The translations under genes were made by a program, and so were the position numbers. Below, piece after piece: positions 9,312-17,698 of a DNA stretch of 64,000 nt; within the stretch, counting starts at the first letter, position 1; every line of letters starts with the position of its first letter. Source of the stretch: an uncultured Collinsella sp. (GTDB lineage Bacteria > Actinomycetota > Coriobacteriia > Coriobacteriales > Coriobacteriaceae); contig UQHT01000010.1 in the NCBI GenBank assembly GCA_900540875.1, positions 7,800-71,799 on the forward strand, written 5' to 3'. Below the pieces are notes generated by a model. The model saw only the letters and a list, made by a program, of their open reading frames with translations. It was not told the origin of the DNA and searched no databases.

Positions 9312-10025
9312 ATGAATGTAGAAACTGCGCAGCGGCTCGCCGACCTTCGTCGCAGCAAGGGTTTTAGCCAAGAAGGGCTGGCGCGAAAGCTGGGGCTGTC
9401 GCGCCAGGCGGTCAGTAAATGGGAGCGTGCGGAGAGCTCGCCCGATACCGAGAACCTGATCTCGCTCGCAAAACTCTATGGCGTGAGTTTGGACGAGCTC
9501 CTTAATCCGAGCGATGAGATCGAGGACGATATCGAGTTTGAGAACGAGGACCGCGCCCGTCAGCGCGAGGCCGAGGCGGCAGAACGTGCCCGCACCCATG
9601 AGGCGGCGGCGCGCGCCACGGAGGCAGCTACGCAGGCGAGTGATGCTGCGGCCAAGGCGGCGCAAGCGGCAAGCTGGAGTGCGCAGGCCGCCAATGCCGC
9701 TACGGCGCAGGTGACGAGTGGCGGCGCAGCTGGCTCGACTCCGGTGAAAGGTCCGTTCCAGTCGTTTCCGTATTGGGCCGTGTGCTGGCTGCTGTTCTTT
9801 TTGCTGATGTTCCTGTTTGGTGGCTCCTTTGCCGCGCTGATCTTCTTTACAATCCCCATCTATCACTGGGTGGCGCGTGCGCTCGATGGCGATTGGGCAC
9901 GCGGGGATATTCAGGTTGGTCCGGCGCCGGAGGCGGCTAAGGCTCAGGATGTTTCCGCTGCGGTTGATACTGACGTGGCTTCCTCGACCGCCGCTGAGCC
10001 GAGCGCCAAAGAAGGTGATGAATGA
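9312..10025 (+). CDS. XRE-family regulator with a membrane segment
   Basis: 237 residues from the ATG at 9312, which has an ideal AGGAGG site. Residues 1-60 form a Cro/C1-type helix-turn-helix (QRLADLRRSKGFSQEGLARK, then RQAVSKWERAESSPDTENL). Residues 65-140 are an Ala/Glu-rich helical linker. Around 150-190 there are one or two hydrophobic segments (WAVCWLLFFLLMFLFGGSFAAL), so the DNA-binding domain is probably tethered to the membrane. The gene overlaps the following DUF4097 gene by four bases. This XRE-plus-adhesin-like arrangement resembles the membrane-stress modules of Gram-positive bacteria in which a small regulator controls an envelope protein; that link is inferred. Confidence 0.85.
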   Translation: MNVETAQRLADLRRSKGFSQEGLARKLGLSRQAVSKWERAESSPDTENLISLAKLYGVSLDELLNPSDEIEDDIEFENEDRARQREAEAAERARTHEAAARATEAATQASDAAAKAAQAASWSAQAANAATAQVTSGGAAGSTPVKGPFQSFPYWAVCWLLFFLLMFLFGGSFAALIFFTIPIYHWVARALDGDWARGDIQVGPAPEAAKAQDVSAAVDTDVASSTAAEPSAKEGDE

Positions 10026-10921
10026 TGAAGCTCTCGCATGAGTCCAAGGTCCGCCTGGGCGTTGGTATCGGAGCGTTCGTGCTCATCATCGGGCTTATCT
10101 TTGGCACTTCGCGGATATTGTTTCATTTTGATGGCCCGTGGGATCTCGGCGATATTGCATCCGGTTTGTCCGGTATGGACGATGTGGTTGACGGGGACGA
10201 TTCTTTGGATGGCGGTTACTATTCCGCTCAGTCTCGGCAGCTTTCGAGCGAAACGTTTGATGCCGACTCATTCCAGTCCCTTGACCTGGATGTGACATCG
10301 GGTGAGGTTGAGATCAAGTGCGTTTCCGGCGGGCAGGTGCGTGTCATCGAGAGCGGTCGTGTTGCAAAGGGGGTAGCTACCTACGATGCTGCCACTCAGA
10401 ATCTGGCCGAGGTTAAGGGCTCTACACTCAAGATAAGCCAGTTCGACTGCGATGACGGGCGCGCCCATGACCGTAAGGTCACCATTGAACTGCCGCGTGA
10501 GCTTGCCGATAACATGATGGGCATTACGGCAAACGTGGGGTCGGGAGACCTGACGGTCGCGGACATTGCATGTCACGACTTCGAATTGACGTTGGACTCG
10601 GGAGACGTTGAGTTTGCGGGCACCGTAACCGACACCCTGAATGCCAAGGTAGGTTCGGGCGATGTGACGTTCGAGCTCTACCAGGCCCCCGCGAAGTCTA
10701 TGGACGTAAGCGTGGACTCGGGCGATGTGGAGATAACGGTTCCGAACTCTACGGGCTTTAAGGCGAGCCTCACCGTGGGCAGCGGTGACTTCGAGAGCGA
10801 TTTCCTTCCGCTTGGCTACGATGGCGAGACCATATTGAATCTTGAATTCGACAACGGTGATAAGTCTGCCACGTATCGTTTTAAGGTCGGTTCGGGCGAC
10901 ATGTCGTTCGATCCGGAGTGA
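10022..10921 (+). CDS. DUF4097 family beta-strand repeat membrane protein
   Basis: 299 residues. One N-terminal membrane segment (about residues 9-30) precedes an extracytoplasmic domain. From about residue 80 a right-handed beta-solenoid-like series is visible: LDVTSGEVEI, VGSGDLTV, LDSGDVEFAG, VGSGDVTFEL, VDSGDVEITV, VGSGDFESDF and VGSGDMSFD, the pattern of DUF4097 putative adhesins. The start ATG overlaps the stop of the XRE gene (ATGA), with GAAGG spaced six bases upstream, so the two are translationally coupled. Likely an envelope-stress protein; ligand unknown. Confidence 0.85.
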   Translation: MMKLSHESKVRLGVGIGAFVLIIGLIFGTSRILFHFDGPWDLGDIASGLSGMDDVVDGDDSLDGGYYSAQSRQLSSETFDADSFQSLDLDVTSGEVEIKCVSGGQVRVIESGRVAKGVATYDAATQNLAEVKGSTLKISQFDCDDGRAHDRKVTIELPRELADNMMGITANVGSGDLTVADIACHDFELTLDSGDVEFAGTVTDTLNAKVGSGDVTFELYQAPAKSMDVSVDSGDVEITVPNSTGFKASLTVGSGDFESDFLPLGYDGETILNLEFDNGDKSATYRFKVGSGDMSFDPE

Positions 10922-10968
10922 CATGCGGTTTTCGGAGATCGGTGCATATAGGCATGCTCTTTGATGGA

Positions 10969-11003
10969 GGCGCCGGGGCCGTGACTGGCTCCGGCGCCTT
11001 TGC
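10969..11003 (+). terminator. intrinsic terminator after the DUF4097 gene
   Basis: GGCGCCGG pairs with CCGGCGCC around a GC-rich loop, followed by TTTGCCTTT. It separates the DUF4097 gene from the Elp3 gene. Confidence 0.7.
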
Positions 11004-11018
11004 CTTTACAATGGGGGC

Positions 11019-12926
11019 ATGGAACAGATTATTTTGAACATACTCGAGGCTCTGCGTCGCGGTGAGACCGTGGACGACAAGGCGCTCGTCAAACTGATAC
11101 ATGCCGAGGCGCGCCGTGAGGGTGCCGACAAACGAGATCTGGCCAAGCGCCGTCTGCTGCCGTTCTACCAGCGGGTTAAACGTGAGAAGCCGGCTCGTTG
11201 GGCTGGATGGAATGTCGATGCCGAGCTGGAACGCCAACTGCTGCAGGTGCTGCGCATGAAGCCGCGCCGCACGGCTTCGGGCGTGGCGACCATTACCGTC
11301 ATCACCAAGCCCTGGCCATGCTCGGGCGATTGCCTGTTTTGCCCCAACGATCTGCGCATGCCTAAAAGCTATCTGCACGCCGAGCCGGCGTGTGCCCGTG
11401 CGGAGCAAAACTGCTTCGATCCGTATCTGCAGGTGAGTGCCCGTTTGACAGCGCTTTCGCAGATGGGTCATGCGACCGATAAGATCGAGCTCATTGTGCT
11501 TGGCGGTACCTGGAGCGACTATCCGCAAGGGTATCAGGCATGGTTTATGTCGGAACTTTTCCGTGCGCTCAATGACGATGCCGTCGCCGGCGTGGCGGCC
11601 AACCCCATGCTGGCGCGTCCGGGCATCAGTCGTGTCGAGGCGGGGCGCCTGCTCGATGACGCTCCCGCCGATGCCCTGCCGCCGGTGGTAGCGGAGCGTC
11701 GCGAGCGCTATCGGGCTGCCGGTATTGCGACCGATGAGGCTGAGCTTGCGAGCGGCGTTGCCGACGAGCAGGGGCGTGTGGATGCTGCCGTGGGCGGCTA
11801 CAACCGTGCGGTGCGTCGTCTGTACGGCCCCGGTACGCCGTGGGGCGAGGCCACCGAGTGGCAGACGGCAACGATGGAGGAGCTCGAGCGCCAGCAGCGC
11901 ATCAACGAGACGGCGAAGCATCGCGTGGTGGGGCTCGTTATCGAGACGCGCCCCGATGCTGTAACGCCGCAGGCCCTCACGCTCATCCGCCGCCTGGGTT
12001 GCACCAAGATACAGATGGGCATCCAAAGCCTTGACCAGCACCTGCTCGATATCAACGAGCGCCGCATTTCGGTGGCGCAGATCGAGCGGGCGTTTTCGCT
12101 CGCGCGCCTGTTTGGCTTTAAGATCCACGCGCACTTTATGCTCAACTTGTTGGGTGCTACGCCTGAGGGGGACAAGCGTGACTACGAGCGCTTTATGACC
12201 GAGGGCGCCTTTATGCCCGACGAGGTCAAGGTCTACCCGTGCGCGCTCATCGAGGGCTCGCGTCTGGTGGGCTGTTACGAGCGTGGCGAGTGGCGCCCCT
12301 ATACCGAGGAAGAGCTGCTCGACGTGTTGGCCGATGACATCGTGGTGACGCCGCCGTTCTGTCGTATCAGCCGCATGATTCGCGACTTTAGCTCCGACGA
12401 CATCATGGTGGGCAACAAGAAGCCCAACCTACGTCAGCTCGTCGAGAACCGCCTGGCTGCTCGGGGTGACGGTGCGACGGTGCGTGAGATTCGCTATCGC
12501 GAGATCAGCACGGCGGGTGCCGACCTGGACGAGTTGACCCTTGATGAGGAAGTGGCGTACGAGACGCCGGTGACTTACGAGCACTTTTTGCAATGGGTGA
12601 CGCCGCGGGGCAAGATCGCGGGCTTTTTGCGGTTGTCGCTGCCCGATCGCGCTTTTGTTGCCGCGCATGTGGACGAGCTGCCGACGACGCCGGACGAGGC
12701 GATGATTCGCGAGGTGCACGTGTACGGCATGGCGGCGCGCGTGGGCGATCAGGGTCAGGCGGCGCAGCACCATGGATTGGGACGTTTGCTCGTGGAGCGT
12801 GCGTGCCAGATAGCTCGGGATGCCGGTTATACGCACATCAACGTGATCAGCGCGATCGGTACGCGCGAGTACTATCGCCATCTTGGGTTTTATGACCATG
12901 GACTCTATCTGCAGAAGGAGCTCTAG
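11019..12926 (+). CDS. Elp3-family radical SAM/GNAT tRNA-modifying protein
   Basis: 635 residues. Elp3 proteins install a carboxymethyl-type group on the wobble uridine U34 of tRNA, using a radical SAM domain and an acetyl-CoA-binding domain. The N-terminal tRNA-binding part is followed by the iron-sulfur motif C101-x3-C105-x2-C108, then the family signatures FDPYLQVSARLTALSQMGH and LIVLGGTWSDYPQGYQ. The GNAT domain is at the C-terminus (about 530-635), with HVYGMAARVG and HHGLGRLLVERACQIA and a final REYYRHLGF. A loop of about 60 residues (about 195-255) is inserted between the GGTW motif and the VIETRPD strand. The start ATG at 11019 has GGGGG close upstream. Next gene begins immediately after the stop. 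Confidence 0.9.
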   Translation: MEQIILNILEALRRGETVDDKALVKLIHAEARREGADKRDLAKRRLLPFYQRVKREKPARWAGWNVDAELERQLLQVLRMKPRRTASGVATITVITKPWPCSGDCLFCPNDLRMPKSYLHAEPACARAEQNCFDPYLQVSARLTALSQMGHATDKIELIVLGGTWSDYPQGYQAWFMSELFRALNDDAVAGVAANPMLARPGISRVEAGRLLDDAPADALPPVVAERRERYRAAGIATDEAELASGVADEQGRVDAAVGGYNRAVRRLYGPGTPWGEATEWQTATMEELERQQRINETAKHRVVGLVIETRPDAVTPQALTLIRRLGCTKIQMGIQSLDQHLLDINERRISVAQIERAFSLARLFGFKIHAHFMLNLLGATPEGDKRDYERFMTEGAFMPDEVKVYPCALIEGSRLVGCYERGEWRPYTEEELLDVLADDIVVTPPFCRISRMIRDFSSDDIMVGNKKPNLRQLVENRLAARGDGATVREIRYREISTAGADLDELTLDEEVAYETPVTYEHFLQWVTPRGKIAGFLRLSLPDRAFVAAHVDELPTTPDEAMIREVHVYGMAARVGDQGQAAQHHGLGRLLVERACQIARDAGYTHINVISAIGTREYYRHLGFYDHGLYLQKEL

Positions 12927-13805
12927 ATGAACAAGCCAAGTGTTTCTGCCGGCGTCGTTGCCGGCGTTGCCCTGGGAGCCGCGGCGCTTGGTGCGGCCGC
13001 CGTCGCTGTTCGCGCTGCCTGTTTGCAGGTCGCACGTACCCGCAACGGGCTGGCGCGGGTGAAGCGCATGCACAATGAGGGCGGTGACGAGGTCCGTGTG
13101 CTCGTGCAGGGCGGCGTTTACCAAAGCGCGAGCTATGTTGGCGAGCGTTGGGCGGAGCCGGCCTTTGCGTACTATCGTGCATTTGACGATGTGTTTGAGG
13201 CCGAGGATGCAATGCGCGACGCTTATGGTCACGGCATCGACCGCATGCTTATGCTCGGCGGCGGTGGGTTTTCCTATCCCAAGTTTGCACTGTTGTCGCA
13301 TGAGGGCTTGCGTATGGACGTCATCGAGTATGACGGAGAGATAACGCGCTTGGCGCGCCGTTGGTTCTATCTGGACGAACTGGAGCACACGGTGGGCGAT
13401 CGCCTGCGGGTGATTACCGCCGAGGCTCGCTCGTATCTGGGTGTGACGAGCGTGGGCCATCGTCGCTACGACGTCGTTGTGAGCGACTGCTTTGGCGGTG
13501 CCGAGCCTGTGCGCGAGCTGGCGACCGTTGAGGCGCTGCGCCTGGTGCGGGGCAGCCTGAATGCCGGCGGCATCTACGTTGCCAATATCGTGAGCGCAAA
13601 CGAGGGGAGCGATGTGACGTTCCTTCGCGACTGCGCTGCCGCGGCACTCGAGGTATTCGTCCACGCCTGGGTGGTCCCATGTGGCGATGCGAAGTTCGGC
13701 GGCGAGGAAAACTACCTGCTCATCGCCAGCGACGGCGACTACGCCTTTGCCGAAGCCGTGCCCTTCGACACCGACTTCCTCGGCACCGTCCTTCACGACA
13801 AGTAA
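12927..13805 (+). CDS. spermidine synthase-like methyltransferase-fold protein
   Basis: 292 residues. An N-terminal hydrophobic Ala/Gly/Val segment (residues 9-32) looks like a membrane anchor. The rest is a Rossmann fold of the spermidine-synthase type: MLMLGGGGFSYPK (nucleotide loop), MDVIEYDGEITRLARRWF (acidic strand), VITAEARSYL and YDVVVSDCFGG. The full set of polyamine-binding residues is not evident, so aminopropyl transfer is not assured; many actinobacterial relatives are of unknown role. The ATG directly abuts the elp3 stop, whose last codons supply AAGGAG, so the two genes are co-translated. Confidence 0.75.
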   Translation: MNKPSVSAGVVAGVALGAAALGAAAVAVRAACLQVARTRNGLARVKRMHNEGGDEVRVLVQGGVYQSASYVGERWAEPAFAYYRAFDDVFEAEDAMRDAYGHGIDRMLMLGGGGFSYPKFALLSHEGLRMDVIEYDGEITRLARRWFYLDELEHTVGDRLRVITAEARSYLGVTSVGHRRYDVVVSDCFGGAEPVRELATVEALRLVRGSLNAGGIYVANIVSANEGSDVTFLRDCAAAALEVFVHAWVVPCGDAKFGGEENYLLIASDGDYAFAEAVPFDTDFLGTVLHDK

Positions 13806-13832
13806 GTCTCCCCGTCCCAAAATAGACTGGTC

Positions 13833-16277
13833 TTAGGCGTGGTCGCGCCAGCCGAGAACGCGCTGCTTCATGCCCTCTATGTCGAGCACACCTTCGGCAA
13901 AGCCCTTGCGCACGAGCTCTTCGGGAACAAACTCGTCGTAGCGGTCAAAGTAAGGCACCTCGCCAGGATAGACGAGCTCGATGGGATCGAAGTCCTTCTC
14001 GGCCTCGGCGGCGAGCACCTCAAAGAACGTCTCCTCATCGGCCTTCATCTTAAACTGCATAAAGTACGGGCGTGACGGATCGAGCCCGCGAAGGCCCAGC
14101 TCCGCGGCACATTTAATCTTGAGCATGCGCTCGAGCGCCAAAAAGGCGTAGCTGCCCAGCCAGGGGAAGAGCACCCAGGTATCGCCGCCCAGGTTAATGA
14201 GCGGCTTGGTTCCCGCCCCCGAAATCTCGGCGGTATGACGAGCCTGCGCCAAGCGGGCCCGTGCGTTACCCATAAGGTACGGATATGTCGCGTGCTCGTT
14301 GAGCGCCTTGCGCATGCGCTCGAGCACATGCGTGTTAATGTCGCCGGGGCAGTCGCCAAAGTAGGCCGGCACCCGGCCCTTGACCTGCGTGGCAAAGACA
14401 GTGTGGCGCTTCCAGTCCACTTCCTCGACAATCCAGCAGTGTCCGGCGATGGCGATGCGCTCACCGGGCGGGGGCGGATTAACGATCGTGCCCAGCTCGG
14501 CCGATTCGCTCCGGACGGTAAACTCCTCGTTTTCCTGGAACACGGCGTAGAACTTAAAGTTGTTGATGATGCGCTCGCCCGCGAGACCCACGATGAGCCC
14601 GCCACCTTCGGTGACCTGGATATGGTCGATCTTAATGAGGTGACGTAGCAGCACACGGTAATCGTCTGCCGAGACACGGTGGAAATAGCTGAGCGTGAGC
14701 ACGCGCTGGGCAAGTTCGGCCGGCGTGAGCTCGCCGGTGCTGGCGAGGGTCGACATAGTCTGGTGATAGAGCAGGCTGTAGGGGAGACGATCGAGCTCGG
14801 GTGGCTCGACCCACTTTTCCTCGCGATAGAGTTGTACGAGCGCGATACCCTGCAGGAGCTTCCAGGGAATGGTTTCGGGCATCATCGTGCGCGGCTCGGG
14901 CTCTTCCTCGCGCATGACAAACCACATCTCGGGCGGAAGATCGCGACGGCCTGTGCGCCCCATGCGCTGCAAAAAGGAGCTGACGGTAAACGGCGCGTCA
15001 ATCTGGAAGGCGCGCTCCAGGCGGCCGATATCGATACCGAGCTCCAACGTAGAGGTGGTGACGGTTGTCTGCGTCTGCTCCTCGTCGCGCATGAGCTCCT
15101 CGGCCGTCTCGCGTAGCGATGCCGAAAGATTGCCGTGATGGATGAGAAAACGGTCGGGCTCGTGCCGGCTCTCGCAGTAGCTGCGCAGCATGGAGCACAC
15201 GGCCTCTGCCTCCTCGCGCGAGTTGGCAAAGACCAGGCATTTGCGGCCGCGCGTATGCTCAAAGATATAGCCCATGCCGGGGTCGGCGTTGTCGGGCGCC
15301 GTGTCGGTGGGGTTGAGAAGCGCCTGCTCGGCCGCTCGTGGGATGTCGACTTCGCCCTCGGGGGCCGAGGAAGTGCGACGGTCTTTGGGAGCGGCCTTGC
15401 CCCGCGCCTGCTCACGACGTTGACGGTGTTCTTCCTGTGTAAGCTGTCCGCTGTGGCACATGTCTTGTCCGGATGCGGGCAGCGCCGCGGGCGCCGCCGT
15501 CTCAATACGCTCGCAAGCAAGCACCTCGGCTTCTTGTGGACCTGTGCCTACGAATCCTCGTTGCTGAGCCTGGGGGCCCGAGTTGTAGAAGTGCTCCATG
15601 GAGATGCGCCACACGCGGCGCGGTTCCTCAAAGCGGGGGATAACGCAGTCGCGCCCCGTTCCCTGCGAGAGAAAGGCACCCGTGCGCTCGGGGTCGCCGA
15701 TGGTGGCCGAAAGGCCAATGCGGCGGGGCTGCACGCCTGCCATGCGTGAGAGGCGCTCGATAAGACAGAGCGTCTGCCCGCCGCGGTCGCCGCGCATGAG
15801 CGAATGGACTTCGTCGATAACCACATAGCGCAGGTCGCAAAACATACGAGGGATCGCCATGTGCTTATGGATCAGGAGCGCCTCGAGCGACTCGGGCGTA
15901 ATCTGTAGGATGCCGCTCGGTTTTTTGATGAGTTTGGCCTTGTGCGACTGCGAGACATCGCCATGCCAGTGCCAGACGGGGATGTCGGCTTCTTCGCACA
16001 GGTCATTGAGACGGACGAATTGGTCGTTGATGAGCGCCTTGAGGGGGCCAATGTAGAGGGCGCCCACGCTTGCGGGCGGGTTCTCCCAAAACTCGGTCAG
16101 GATGGGAAAGAAGGCTGCCTCGGTTTTGCCGGAAGCCGTGGATGCCGTCAGGAGCACATTGTCCTGTGTGTTGAAGATGGAATCTGCCGCCGCAACCTGG
16201 ATAGAGCGCAAGCTCTCCCAATCGTGGGAGTAGATGAAGTCTTGGATAAACGGGGCGTAGCGGTCAAAGGCGTTCAC
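13833..16277 (-). CDS. Lhr/BrxHI-like DEAD/DEAH helicase
   Basis: About 814 residues from a GTG at 16277 preceded by AAAGGAGG; an ATG at 16319 gives 14 more residues without a site. Superfamily 2 helicase of the Lhr-like type: motif I ASTASGKT (45-52), GPLKALINDQ, motif II DEVH (155-158), motif III GLSATIGD, then LVFANSREEAE, HHGNLS, TTSTLELGIDIG and motif VI QRMGRTGRRD. A disordered insertion of about 90 residues (about 240-330, rich in Gln/Glu/Arg/Ala) separates the two RecA-like lobes. The C-terminal 300 residues resemble the DUF1998-less Lhr extension. Last gene of the TerB/ATPase/helicase operon, 116 bases after the ATPase gene with a small palindrome between. BrxHI of type 2 BREX has this family membership. 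Confidence 0.88.
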   Translation of the reverse strand: MNAFDRYAPFIQDFIYSHDWESLRSIQVAAADSIFNTQDNVLLTASTASGKTEAAFFPILTEFWENPPASVGALYIGPLKALINDQFVRLNDLCEEADIPVWHWHGDVSQSHKAKLIKKPSGILQITPESLEALLIHKHMAIPRMFCDLRYVVIDEVHSLMRGDRGGQTLCLIERLSRMAGVQPRRIGLSATIGDPERTGAFLSQGTGRDCVIPRFEEPRRVWRISMEHFYNSGPQAQQRGFVGTGPQEAEVLACERIETAAPAALPASGQDMCHSGQLTQEEHRQRREQARGKAAPKDRRTSSAPEGEVDIPRAAEQALLNPTDTAPDNADPGMGYIFEHTRGRKCLVFANSREEAEAVCSMLRSYCESRHEPDRFLIHHGNLSASLRETAEELMRDEEQTQTTVTTSTLELGIDIGRLERAFQIDAPFTVSSFLQRMGRTGRRDLPPEMWFVMREEEPEPRTMMPETIPWKLLQGIALVQLYREEKWVEPPELDRLPYSLLYHQTMSTLASTGELTPAELAQRVLTLSYFHRVSADDYRVLLRHLIKIDHIQVTEGGGLIVGLAGERIINNFKFYAVFQENEEFTVRSESAELGTIVNPPPPGERIAIAGHCWIVEEVDWKRHTVFATQVKGRVPAYFGDCPGDINTHVLERMRKALNEHATYPYLMGNARARLAQARHTAEISGAGTKPLINLGGDTWVLFPWLGSYAFLALERMLKIKCAAELGLRGLDPSRPYFMQFKMKADEETFFEVLAAEAEKDFDPIELVYPGEVPYFDRYDEFVPEELVRKGFAEGVLDIEGMKQRVLGWRDHA

Positions 16278-16360
16278 GGGGCCTCCTTTCAACAACGAAT
16301 CTCTCAACGCGGCTGGCAACGGCTTGCTGCATTACTGCTTCAACGTTTGCCCAGATAAAA

Positions 16361-16393
16361 CCTGCCAAAATAAACCTGTCCCTTTTTGGTAGG
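16361..16393. repeat. short palindrome with GGGACAGG loop
   Basis: CCTGCCAAAA at 16361-16370 and TTTTGGTAGG at 16384-16393 form a ten-base inverted repeat with one mismatch, enclosing GGGACAGG on the minus strand. It starts right at the stop codon of the ATPase gene, inside the operon. Same design as the hairpin at 2467-2497. It could tune read-through or mRNA decay between the ATPase and helicase genes. Confidence 0.6.
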
Positions 16394-17698
16394 TTAGATG
16401 GTGAACTCGGCGAAGTTGCGGTCGCCGCCTGCGGTGCCGGTGTCGCCTGTTGCGGCTGCCGGCGCCAGCGCGTCGCCGCCGACGCTTTGCAGCAGCTCGG
16501 CCACATTTGCATCGGGGTTCTGACACAGGATATCGAGCAGCTCGATAAAGTCACGGATAACCTCACGCGGCGTCAAGTGCGTATCGGCTCCCACGCGGCC
16601 GAACTCAATCTTGAGAAAGTCCACCAAGTCGTTTTCGGCAAGCGTGGGCGTCCAGCCAAAGTAGCCGGCATGGATCTGCATGAGTTTTTCGATGAGCACC
16701 AGTAGCTCCTCGTAGGTGAGTGGCTGCAGGCGGATGATGGGCGCGAGCATGTCCTTAAGGTCTTCGCGCGCAAAGCGGCCCTGAGCGAGTCGGCTGCGCA
16801 GGGCCTCGTAGGAGAACACGCCGCGGCGGCGGTCTTCGATGGAGGTTGGCGTGCCGCCCATGATCATGCCCAGGTACTGCGCCTTGCCCTGGAGCGTGTC
16901 GTTGTACATAGTCAGGATCTTCTCGTAGTTGTATTGGCGCGTGATGGCGTTGGGAATCTTATACAGATTCACGAGCTCGTCGATGAGCACCAGCATGCCC
17001 TTGTAGCCACTGCAAACCAAAAAGCGCGCAATGAGCTTAACGTAGTCGTACCAGTCGTCATCGCTGATGATGGTCGAGGAGCCCAGCTCGGCGCGTGCCT
17101 CGCTCTTGGTGCGGTATTCGCCGCGAATCCATTTGGTCACGCGGCTCATGGTCTCATCGTCGCCCCCGGATGCGGCCATGCGATAGCGGCGGAGCATGCG
17201 GGTGAAGTCGAAGCCGTGGACCATCTCTTCGAGCGGGGCCAGTTGGGCATTGACGACCGACTCGTCGACGTCGGCACACGAGGCGACCCAGCGATCCAGA
17301 ATAAGGTTGAGCGCACCGCCCTCGGGGCGCGTCTTGGTCGATATATTGCGGATGAGCTCGCGGTAGGTGGCCAGGCCCTGTCCCTGACCGCCCTGCAGGC
17401 GGCGCTCGGGCGACAGGTCGGCATCAGCGACGACGAATCCCTCGCCCATGGCGTGCGTGCGGATAGTCTGGAGCAAAAAGCTCTTGCCGGCGCCGTAACG
17501 ACCAACCAGAAAGCGGAAGCTCGCGCCACCGTCGGCGATGAGACTCAGATCGGTGAGCAGGGCGCGGATCTCGACCTCGCGCCCTACGGTGATGTAAGGA
17601 AGGCCGATGCGCGGGACCACGCCGCCCTTGAGCGAGTTGAGAATGACGGCAGCGACGCGCTTGGGCACGCGAGGTGCTGCGGATGCGGTATCACTCAT
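16394..17698 (-). CDS. BrxD-like P-loop ATPase (DUF2791 family)
   Basis: 434 residues. Walker A is GRYGAGKS (66-73) following FRFLV, Walker B is GMLVLIDEL with Asp240-Glu241. The N-terminal signature RIGLPYITVGREVEIRALL and the region ITRQYNYEKILTMYNDTLQG are typical of the DUF2791 ATPases that include BrxD of BREX phage-defence systems. These are thought to be AAA-like ATPases that load or power DNA translocation. The last 30 residues are Ala/Gly-rich. Its ATG lies inside the end of the TerB gene (eight-base overlap), so translation is coupled. No pglZ, pglX or brxC gene is in the window, so this is not a complete BREX system. Confidence 0.85.
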   Translation of the reverse strand: MSDTASAAPRVPKRVAAVILNSLKGGVVPRIGLPYITVGREVEIRALLTDLSLIADGGASFRFLVGRYGAGKSFLLQTIRTHAMGEGFVVADADLSPERRLQGGQGQGLATYRELIRNISTKTRPEGGALNLILDRWVASCADVDESVVNAQLAPLEEMVHGFDFTRMLRRYRMAASGGDDETMSRVTKWIRGEYRTKSEARAELGSSTIISDDDWYDYVKLIARFLVCSGYKGMLVLIDELVNLYKIPNAITRQYNYEKILTMYNDTLQGKAQYLGMIMGGTPTSIEDRRRGVFSYEALRSRLAQGRFAREDLKDMLAPIIRLQPLTYEELLVLIEKLMQIHAGYFGWTPTLAENDLVDFLKIEFGRVGADTHLTPREVIRDFIELLDILCQNPDANVAELLQSVGGDALAPAAATGDTGTAGGDRNFAEFTI

